Shown: positions 1 through 5,544 of the stretch, piece after piece
Position numbering within the stretch: the first letter of the stretch is position 1
How the letters are laid out: each line of letters begins with the position of its first letter
Source: Legionella genomosp. 1
GTDB taxonomy: Bacteria; Pseudomonadota; Gammaproteobacteria; Legionellales; Legionellaceae
Assembly: GCA_945901145.1 (NCBI GenBank)
Contig: CAMDJY010000113.1
Coordinates: forward strand, 1 to 5,544
DNA: 5,544 bases
Reading direction: 5' to 3'
Position numbers and translations under genes: made by a program
The notes under the pieces: model-generated
Seen by the model: only the letters and a program-made list of their open reading frames with translations
Told to the model about the DNA's origin: nothing
Databases searched by the model: none

Positions 1-558
1 TGGAACCCCAACGCCAACAGCACGGTTAGGTCGCTCGCCATCAGCGGCAGCACTGTTTATACCGGAGGCGACTTTACTACCATTGGCGGTCAAAGTCGCA
101 ACCGCATCGCTGCCCTAGACGCGAGCACCGGCAATGCCAGCGCCTGGAACCCCAACGCCAACAGCACGGTTAACGCGCTCGCCATCAGCGGTAGTACCAT
201 TTATGCGGGGGGGGGCTTCACCACTATTGGCGGCCAAAGTCGTAACTACATCGCGGCTTTAGATGCGAGCACCGGCAGTGCCAGCGCCTGGAACCCCAAC
301 GCTAACAACCTGGTTTTCGCGTTCGCCATCAGTGGCAGTACCATTTATGTAGGTGGTCAATTCACTAGCATTGGCGGCCAAAGCCGGAACAGAATCGCAG
401 CCCTAGACGCGAGCACCGGCAATGCCAGCGCCTGGAACCCCAACGCCAACGACTCGGTTTTAGCGCTCGCCATCAGCGGCAGTACGATTTATGCCGGGGG
501 CGGCTTTACTACCATGAGTAGTTTACCATCATCAGGTTTTGCAATTATTACACAGTAG
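1..558 (+). CDS. Tandem-repeat beta-propeller protein (delta-60/DUF5122-like), 3' end only
   Basis: Frame 1 is open from the first base to TAG at 556-558 (185 codons); the start and any signal peptide lie upstream. It encodes three full 48-residue repeats and a fourth that breaks off. Each begins WNPNAN, continues with a strand like LAISGSTIYAGG, then FTTIGGQSRN, then IAALDASTG. This alternation of short strands, GG turns and an R-N-x-I-A-A-L-D strand is what I know from delta-60/DUF5122-type beta-propeller repeats, so each unit is probably one blade. The protein ends with a non-repeat tail, SSLPSSGFAIITQ, replacing the second half of blade four, which looks like a natural C-terminus. Such proteins are often exported or on the cell surface and may bind partners, but no function or location can be shown here. 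Blades differ mainly at residues 7-12 and 21-24 of the unit, possibly exposed loop positions. It is much richer in G+C than the next gene. Other propeller families (PQQ-like, Kelch) are less likely from the motif. No membrane segment is visible. Confidence -1.
   Translation, partial: WNPNANSTVRSLAISGSTVYTGGDFTTIGGQSRNRIAALDASTGNASAWNPNANSTVNALAISGSTIYAGGGFTTIGGQSRNYIAALDASTGSASAWNPNANNLVFAFAISGSTIYVGGQFTSIGGQSRNRIAALDASTGNASAWNPNANDSVLALAISGSTIYAGGGFTTMSSLPSSGFAIITQ
1..558 (+). repeat. 144-bp coding tandem repeat, 3.9 copies
   Basis: Units start at 1, 145, 289 and 433, each with TGGAACCCCAACGC, giving an exact period of 144 bases (48 codons) with no indels. The best conserved block spans the unit junctions at 121-162, 265-306 and 409-450. 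It is nearly identical there including third codon positions, with one differing base in the aat/agt codon and one in gcc/gct. The middle of each unit varies more. The fourth unit follows the pattern until about 513 and then diverges into the C-terminal tail. High synonymous conservation suggests recent duplication or gene conversion between units. How many copies lie upstream is unknown. Confidence -1.
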
Positions 559-568
559 ATTGTTCTGT

Positions 569-599
569 AACCACGTTGTGTGTTCATCACAACGTGGTT
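569..599 (+). terminator. Perfect hairpin after the repeat-protein gene, possible terminator
   Basis: AACCACGTTGTG at 569-580 pairs perfectly with CACAACGTGGTT at 588-599 around the 7-base loop TGTTCAT, starting 10 bases after the stop codon. Position and stem strength suit a transcription terminator for the upstream gene. It lacks the T-run of a standard Rho-independent terminator on either strand: CAGGTGTGCG follows on the + strand. It could instead be a 3'-end stabilising stem or a Rho-assisted stop. Confidence -1.
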
Positions 600-703
600 C
601 AGGTGTGCGAAAAATCTAGGCTCGAAATCGTTAAGAATCGAACAGGATAGTACCGTGTAAACTGGTCTAAAATCAAGCTAAAAGGGCGATGTAAATCATG
701 TAC

Positions 704-709
704 TATAAT
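704..709 (+). promoter_or_regulatory. -10 box of a likely promoter for the giant gene
   Basis: TATAAT at 704-709 is an exact match to the sigma-70-type -10 consensus, 40 bases before the start codon, in an AT-rich patch. No good -35 hexamer is present: the 16-18-base spacing places it in AAAAGGGC (680-687), unlike TTGACA. TG at 699-700 is two bases too far upstream for an extended -10. The promoter is therefore plausible but may be weak or activator dependent. Transcription would start near 716, leaving a leader of roughly 34 bases. Confidence -1.
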
Positions 710-737
710 TATATCTATGGTGGCATCATCGTAAATT

Positions 738-741
738 GGAG
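738..741 (+). promoter_or_regulatory. Ribosome binding site deciding the ATG at 750
   Basis: GGAG at 738-741 lies 8 bases before ATG 750-752, a normal spacing. The frame is closed upstream by TAA at 732-734, and no ATG, GTG or TTG lies in frame between that stop and 750. The ATG at 750 is therefore the only ordinary start near the beginning of this open frame. Confidence -1.
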
Positions 742-749
742 CGTGGCCC

Positions 750-3700
750 ATGTTAACGGCAATAGAACTCATAACCTTTATCTTAAAAGAAATTGAAGGG
801 ACTGACGCAAAATCCGTAGACCTTACTGAAGTTAACGAAACGCAAATAAAGGAATTATTAAACACTTTACAGCAACCAGAATATGAAAATTTCACAACAA
901 CGATTAATCTACCTGAGCCTTTTAAAAATCATCGATTACAAATTCAATTAGATAATCTCATTTCTAATCGCCAACTCAACAAAAATTCTCAAGCAACAAC
1001 AGCCTCTCTGCATTCACAACCATTAAGCAAACCGATGATCGAAAAACGAGTACTTCCTAGCGGTCATATTGCACCTAAAATTGAAATCACGCTTTACGAA
1101 GCAGAAGAAACTGAGGCTTCAATTGCAAATATAGAGACTGCTGCTACTGATGAAATTCCTGATAGTAATGTTGTAAAATCACTTGAACGTGGCGAAATTG
1201 CTGAGTCCATGCTCATAAAAATTTTAAATCAACCGCTCTATCAACATAAAAAAACTGAATGGGAACAAATCAATGATCGAGAACAAGCAAAGTTGTTTAG
1301 ACAAAACCCACGTGAATCTCTTGGGATTACAAACTGCAAAGACCATCCGCTCAATATATTGCTAGAATCAGAGCTAAAAATCAAAGAAATGCTACAATTC
1401 TGGGTAACAACACTTGATCTTGATCTCGCACAATACGATGCACTTCTCGATGTTTTGGGTAGACATGGCCCCTCAGGGTTAGAGCGATTATTCCACTCAT
1501 GGAGTGAGCTCAGTGCACACAATGCAACTGCTTTTAAAGATATGTATCATGACTTGCTCAAAAAAATGCCAACCTATGCGCCATTCATTGAGAACCCAGA
1601 ATTTCAAGACACCTTAGAGAATATTGCACTACTGGGTAAAGAAAAATACTCATGGTGGCACGCACTCATCAGAAACCATACGCAAACCAGCAGTTCTAAT
1701 GACTTACCAACGCTCTATCGAACATTCATTAAAATATCAAAGAGCATGGAAGACATGGGGTTAAATTTTGCCGTCATTGATAAAATTAACTACGAAAAAG
1801 ACCTCCCAACAACATTAACACACATGATATCTTTACTTAATCGTTGTGCGCCACAAGACAGACCACGGCAATTTTCCTGTATACACGAAGTATCTACCCT
1901 CGACAATCCTGAAAAATTATATTTCATTATTCCCGAGATGAATAACAAACCCTATATAGAAGTTACAATCGAAGACCTTAAAACTAAAAAAGATACTGAA
2001 CTTCTTAAGAGAACCGTTTATTGCTATCTGGCAACACAACCATGCCATTTGCCACTTACAACCTACACTAACTATCTAGATGCTATTTTAAATAATAGCG
2101 AAACTTCTGATGAATTTAAATGTAAAATGGCATATATACTTGCAAAAACGACCAGTTCAACCGATAAAACTGGATTTGAAATTCAAGAAATAGCTGTTGA
2201 GTGGCAGAACTTTCAAACTCGAATCGAATCACTCGAAGCACTAGAAAGAATGAAAGCTAACCGTGGTTTTTTTGAAAAAGCAGCATTTGAAACAGGACTG
2301 CGTGCACAAGGCACGGACGGACCAAGACTTGCGGCTATTCAACCCATCATCAACATGAATCCTATCCCTCCCATCAGTTTTTTAAACAAACTTCTAAAAT
2401 CTTCGGAATACAAATTCTTAGATCCATCTTTATCTCTCATTGCGCTCCAAGGCGTTCAAAATGAGATGATGAAAACAATAGAAGAAGCAGCAGCAGTTTA
2501 TACTTTGTTTCCTGAAAATATGATGCATGCCATTCATTTTATTAAAACAGAAACAGTAACACCCGATCAAAATGGACAATATTTTCCAGATCCTAAAGAT
2601 GTTCCTTTATTAGAACAATTTGTCAATGCAGCTCAACGACTGACTGATAAAAAAAATAATCCAGCTGAAAACCCTGAGCAGATGCCTCAAAACATTTTGT
2701 TACCAATACTCACTGTATTTCACCTAGAATATTTAAGTTCTGAAGAGCTCACTACGTGTATAAACACTTATCTTAATCACATCAACAATCATCAATCCCC
2801 TGATCATCAAAGCAAAATACAAATCTTACTGCCCTACGCTTTGTCTTTATTCCGATGGATTAAAGACAGAGAATTACCAACCCCCCTCACTCCAAATACA
2901 CTCAATCAAATACAAAAAGCTTTAATAAAAGAAATTACTCAAAATGAGTTAAGCACTAAAAAAGATGTTCGTTTGTGGATAAATCAGCATTACAGTGATT
3001 ATTTTGAACAAAATAAATTACTTGATATCAAAGATGAAATTAATATTGACCAAGAGTTAAATGAACACAATGTGGTTGACCCATATGCACGCCTCGCAAT
3101 CAGCAGCATTGTCAGCAATTTTAATGAACTTGAAGAAGAAAAAGATCAATTAAAAGGCCTGATAGAGCAATTAATTGAGTTTGAAAAAACGCTCTCTCGA
3201 GCTGAAACAACGCGCTTTTATGCCTATTGCAACCATGCACTAAAAACGGATAAGCCTCTCTCTCGAAACAGACAAACACCACCCCCAAGTTACTTATTAG
3301 AATTCCAATCATTAATACACACGCTCACAAGCTTAAAATCAATTGAAACATTTCAACAATTTATGGAAATATCAGAAGATCGTGTGTTACAAGCAAGTAG
3401 TGATGGTAAAAATAACCTCGCTAAATGCAATTATTTGCTGGCAACGCTTTATCCAGATTTACTTACACAACGAATACCTGCAAGAGAAGCATTTCAATTC
3501 GCAAGTGAGATTGTTTGTAGCTCCCCCAAAGAAATCTTAATCAAACCAATCTTAGACCTCAAACTAGCCTCTTCTGAGCAAGCTAAAAAACAACAAATAT
3601 CCGAGATGCGCTCTAAAATTCAACACTTACATCGAAAAATACAACCGTTACAGGGCTTCATTGAACTTCATGAGTTAAACGAGTTAAAAAAAGATCTGGA

Positions 3701-5544
3701 AACAATGGTCACATCATTTCCCCCTCATGCTGATTTATTTCAAGAATACAAACAAGTGATTGATACAATAGAAAACTTACAAACTGAAAATGAAAATTTC
3801 TATAAAAAGTCTTTCTTTGGCAAATTACGACAGGTTATATTCGAGGAAAATAAAACCTGGGAAACACGATTAAAAGAAGCCGGTCTGTTTTCGCTCACAG
3901 AAACCGATGGCCCGCTGATAAGAGATCTCACCGAGGCAGTCAACCGACAAGGCGTGTCGTTTCAAGACCTCACCATCGATACACATCGAAAGAAAATTGA
4001 GTTCCTGAACAAGTACCCAAGTCTGACTTTACGAGCGAATAATTTTATCCATCAAGCCTTAAGAATTGCTCCAGAAACGCCTTATAAAAACTATTCTAGT
4101 TTTGTTGCATTGATCGATCAATTAATTGCACTAGATGATCAAAACATCGTTTTAAGCTTGATGTACCATTATCAAGGTGCCGCAGACGATAGAGATGTAA
4201 AAAATCTGGCTGCATTGCTGAGTTCCATCGAATTTCAAGCGTTATTAAAACCCACGCAAAAACAGGTGCTTCATGCGCTGGTCACTCAACTGAATAATGG
4301 CGTTGACTGTACTCGGCAGGACATAGAAGCATTCGTTACATTTATCCATAATAATCAAAATAATCCAATCGTTTTGCAATACTTAGATAAATATTATCAA
4401 CATGCGCCATTCCCAAGTTTATCTACTTTTATGCATTGGATGCAACCTCCATGCGAAGAAGAACAATTAAAAAAAATATACGCTAATTTCGATAAAAACC
4501 CATGCGCATTGAATGATCATGATGGGCGCGAACCGGAGAATGGGTTTAAGCGTAATAAAGCATTAACACAACTTAAATTAATACCCGAAATACATGCCAT
4601 CTTCACAGAAGAATATTTAAACCAAATCGAAACGACAGCAGAAGAGGCTAAACAACGCTCAACAGAAGAATTACTCAAAGAAGTCAAACAATTTAAGAAT
4701 ACACCACCCAAGAATCATATTAAATTGGCAATGTACACCATTGAATTAATGCATCGATTCAAAGGCCGTAAGCCTCAATTTGTAGGCGAAAAACCAATTC
4801 CCGGCCGCTCCTATGAACTCAATACGACACAAATTATTTCAATCCTAGCCATGCTAGAAATCGGTCATAAAGTGACAGCCCAAATTGGAACTGGCGAAGG
4901 AAAATCGCGCATCATGATGATTTTAAATGCGTGTCAATTTCTAAAAGGAAATACCGTAGATTTTATCACCAGCGACCTTGCCCTGGCTGAGCGTGATTAC
5001 CTTGAGGCTCTTCCATTTTATGACTCGTTAGGTGCCAAAGTTAGTTTCATCACGGCAACATCTAAAATTGAAGATTATCAAATGGATGGGATTAATGTCT
5101 CTGACCCTACAAATAGATGCCAATTTCGCAGTAAAGCATTTAGTCAAAAGAAATCCGAGCTCGTGCTTAACCCGGACCCTAAAAAACGCGCCTTACATTT
5201 AGATGAAGCTGATGTTACTTATTATGATGTATCCAATAAGCAATATAACCACGCCTTGGAAACACCACAACAAAATATCGCAATACTCCCCGTCTATTCA
5301 ATCTTAATGGATTTTTTTGCTGAACAAGAGACTGAGCGTCTCTATCGTGAAGATAAAGTCAAATGCAATAAATCATTGCTCGCACGCATTAAAGTTCAAA
5401 ATCCTAAACTATTTGAAATTATCAAAAATCTACCAACTTCTCAATTAGAAAAATGGCAAGACGCAGCATACATCGCTCGACATTTAAAATATAACGTCGA
5501 TTATACGATCATAACAGATGCTAAAATGCCTACGCGTTTGGGCC
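750..5544 (+). CDS. Giant SecA-like DEAD-family ATPase with a very long N-terminal extension, 3' end missing
   Basis: The frame runs without a stop from ATG 750 to the window edge (1598 complete codons), with GGAG eight bases upstream of the start. Residues 1 to about 1350 match no family I recognise. They are rich in charged and amide residues, look mostly helical, and show no signal peptide or membrane segment. Leucines at 794, 801, 808 and 815 form a heptad series; 943-990 and 1000-1020 also look coiled-coil-like. From about 1340 the sequence turns SecA-like: Q1361 as Q-motif glutamine, Walker A GTGEGKS (1380-1386), TSDLALAERD (1407-1416) matching SecA's T-x-N-D-Y-L-A-x-R-D, and LHLDEAD (DEAD 1485-1488). 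The final residues, with DAAYIARHLKYNVDYTI, resemble the part of SecA before its second nucleotide-binding fold. Known SecA proteins use ATP to push unfolded proteins through SecYEG. With this extension, a housekeeping role is unlikely; an accessory translocase or an effector acting in a host cell are possibilities, neither shown. Family call firm, function open. Confidence -1.
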   Translation, partial: MLTAIELITFILKEIEGTDAKSVDLTEVNETQIKELLNTLQQPEYENFTTTINLPEPFKNHRLQIQLDNLISNRQLNKNSQATTASLHSQPLSKPMIEKRVLPSGHIAPKIEITLYEAEETEASIANIETAATDEIPDSNVVKSLERGEIAESMLIKILNQPLYQHKKTEWEQINDREQAKLFRQNPRESLGITNCKDHPLNILLESELKIKEMLQFWVTTLDLDLAQYDALLDVLGRHGPSGLERLFHSWSELSAHNATAFKDMYHDLLKKMPTYAPFIENPEFQDTLENIALLGKEKYSWWHALIRNHTQTSSSNDLPTLYRTFIKISKSMEDMGLNFAVIDKINYEKDLPTTLTHMISLLNRCAPQDRPRQFSCIHEVSTLDNPEKLYFIIPEMNNKPYIEVTIEDLKTKKDTELLKRTVYCYLATQPCHLPLTTYTNYLDAILNNSETSDEFKCKMAYILAKTTSSTDKTGFEIQEIAVEWQNFQTRIESLEALERMKANRGFFEKAAFETGLRAQGTDGPRLAAIQPIINMNPIPPISFLNKLLKSSEYKFLDPSLSLIALQGVQNEMMKTIEEAAAVYTLFPENMMHAIHFIKTETVTPDQNGQYFPDPKDVPLLEQFVNAAQRLTDKKNNPAENPEQMPQNILLPILTVFHLEYLSSEELTTCINTYLNHINNHQSPDHQSKIQILLPYALSLFRWIKDRELPTPLTPNTLNQIQKALIKEITQNELSTKKDVRLWINQHYSDYFEQNKLLDIKDEINIDQELNEHNVVDPYARLAISSIVSNFNELEEEKDQLKGLIEQLIEFEKTLSRAETTRFYAYCNHALKTDKPLSRNRQTPPPSYLLEFQSLIHTLTSLKSIETFQQFMEISEDRVLQASSDGKNNLAKCNYLLATLYPDLLTQRIPAREAFQFASEIVCSSPKEILIKPILDLKLASSEQAKKQQISEMRSKIQHLHRKIQPLQGFIELHELNELKKDLETMVTSFPPHADLFQEYKQVIDTIENLQTENENFYKKSFFGKLRQVIFEENKTWETRLKEAGLFSLTETDGPLIRDLTEAVNRQGVSFQDLTIDTHRKKIEFLNKYPSLTLRANNFIHQALRIAPETPYKNYSSFVALIDQLIALDDQNIVLSLMYHYQGAADDRDVKNLAALLSSIEFQALLKPTQKQVLHALVTQLNNGVDCTRQDIEAFVTFIHNNQNNPIVLQYLDKYYQHAPFPSLSTFMHWMQPPCEEEQLKKIYANFDKNPCALNDHDGREPENGFKRNKALTQLKLIPEIHAIFTEEYLNQIETTAEEAKQRSTEELLKEVKQFKNTPPKNHIKLAMYTIELMHRFKGRKPQFVGEKPIPGRSYELNTTQIISILAMLEIGHKVTAQIGTGEGKSRIMMILNACQFLKGNTVDFITSDLALAERDYLEALPFYDSLGAKVSFITATSKIEDYQMDGINVSDPTNRCQFRSKAFSQKKSELVLNPDPKKRALHLDEADVTYYDVSNKQYNHALETPQQNIAILPVYSILMDFFAEQETERLYREDKVKCNKSLLARIKVQNPKLFEIIKNLPTSQLEKWQDAAYIARHLKYNVDYTIITDAKMPTRLG
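3120..3206 (+). other. Leucine-heptad coiled coil in the giant protein
   Basis: Residues 791-819 carry leucines at 794, 801, 808 and 815, exactly seven apart, with Ile805 at the other core position and Glu, Lys and Gln elsewhere. This is the pattern of a short parallel coiled coil, suggesting oligomerisation or packing against another helix. Pro and Gly are nearly absent (only Gly803). Confidence -1.
3576..3719 (+). other. Second coiled-coil-like segment in the giant protein
   Basis: Residues 943-990 form a long stretch of Lys, Glu, Gln and Leu/Ile, with one proline (in KIQPLQG) that probably breaks it into two helices. A further short helical stretch, YKQVIDTIENLQTENE, starts at residue 1000. 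Together these could form an antiparallel helical hairpin. The reading is by eye and the exact heptad phase is uncertain. Confidence -1.
4803..5544 (+). other. SecA-like motor domain (NBD1 and the start of the cross-linking domain)
   Basis: Begins around residue 1352 (GRSYELNTTQ). Q1361 lies 24 residues before Walker A Lys1385, against about 21 in E. coli SecA. Lys1385 lies 100 residues before Asp1485 of the DEAD box, against about 101 between K108 and D209 in E. coli SecA (remembered values). Walker A has GEGKS where SecA usually has GEGKT, and the box is DEAD where SecA has DEVD. All residues needed for ATP binding and hydrolysis in this half are present, so the domain is probably active. 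The SecA signature Y-G-T-N-N-E-F-G-F-D-Y-L-R-D, normally before the DEVD box, is not recognisable; that place (about residues 1450-1480) holds a Lys/Ser-rich stretch. The second RecA fold, with the arginine finger, is beyond the window. Confidence -1.

Noticed and set aside
687..731. Possible inverted repeat CGATG/CATCG around the -10 box as an operator
   Set aside because: Only five bases pair across a 35-base gap, which is expected by chance.
599..895. 98-codon frame on the minus strand across the intergenic region
   Set aside because: It overlaps the promoter, ribosome site and first codons of the giant gene, and its translation shows no recognisable domain. It is most simply a chance opposite-strand frame.
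1241..1522. 93-codon frame on the minus strand inside the giant gene
   Set aside because: It lies wholly opposite an uninterrupted coding frame and is rich in Ser, Cys and Arg, as expected from reading the complement of a coding strand. No domain is seen.
3343..3540. 65-codon frame on the plus strand in another phase within the giant gene
   Set aside because: It is fully embedded in the 1598-codon frame, has no clear ribosome site and no recognisable product.
4803..5544. Housekeeping secA gene
   Set aside because: The motor motifs fit, but the 1350-residue N-terminal extension, the GEGKS and DEAD variants and the missing Y-G-T-N-N signature all differ from the essential SecA, so the symbol secA is not used.
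1..5544. CRISPR array, tRNA, rRNA or insertion sequence
   Set aside because: The only regular repeats are the 144-bp coding units, which have no spacers. No tRNA cloverleaf, rRNA motif, transposase motif or terminal inverted repeat was seen.

Overview
The window holds two genes on the + strand, both cut by its edges, and a 191-base gap between them. The left gene (1-558) is the 3' end of a repeat protein built from 48-residue beta-propeller blades of the delta-60/DUF5122 kind. The right gene (750 to the window end) is a single reading frame of 1598 complete codons with no stop. It encodes a very large protein whose first ~1350 residues I cannot assign to any family. At its distal end this protein enters a SecA-like DEAD-family ATPase domain.

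The organism is a bacterium with an AT-rich genome. A perfect TATAAT box and a GGAG ribosome binding site eight bases before the ATG are ordinary bacterial signals. The repeat gene is clearly GC-rich (35 of 60 and 38 of 60 bases in two counted lines), while the giant gene is AT-rich (19 of 60 in two counted lines). From general knowledge, giant SecA-like proteins with long unknown helical extensions are the kind of gene seen in host-associated bacteria such as Legionellales relatives and amoeba symbionts. That assignment is inference: no phylogenetic marker lies in the window.

Layout: 1-558, four tandem 144-bp repeats encoding propeller blades, ending at TAG 556-558. 569-599, a perfect 12-bp stem hairpin just after the stop. 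600-749, a spacer with the -10 box (704-709) and the ribosome binding site (738-741) of the next gene. 750-5544, the giant gene: an N-terminal region (residues 1 to ~1350) that looks helical, with a leucine heptad segment at 791-815 and further coiled-coil-like stretches around 943-1020, then the SecA-like ATPase motor (Q1361, GTGEGKS 1380-1386, TSDLALAERD 1407-1416, DEAD 1485-1488). The window ends in what corresponds to the preprotein cross-linking part of SecA, so the second half of the motor lies outside.

Nothing shows that the two genes work together. The second gene has its own promoter-like element, a hairpin separates them, and their base compositions differ, so they are probably separate transcription units. 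The item most worth attention is the giant SecA-like protein: it keeps the motor motifs and spacing of SecA but carries an enormous N-terminal extension and diverges from housekeeping SecA between motif Ia and the DEAD box.
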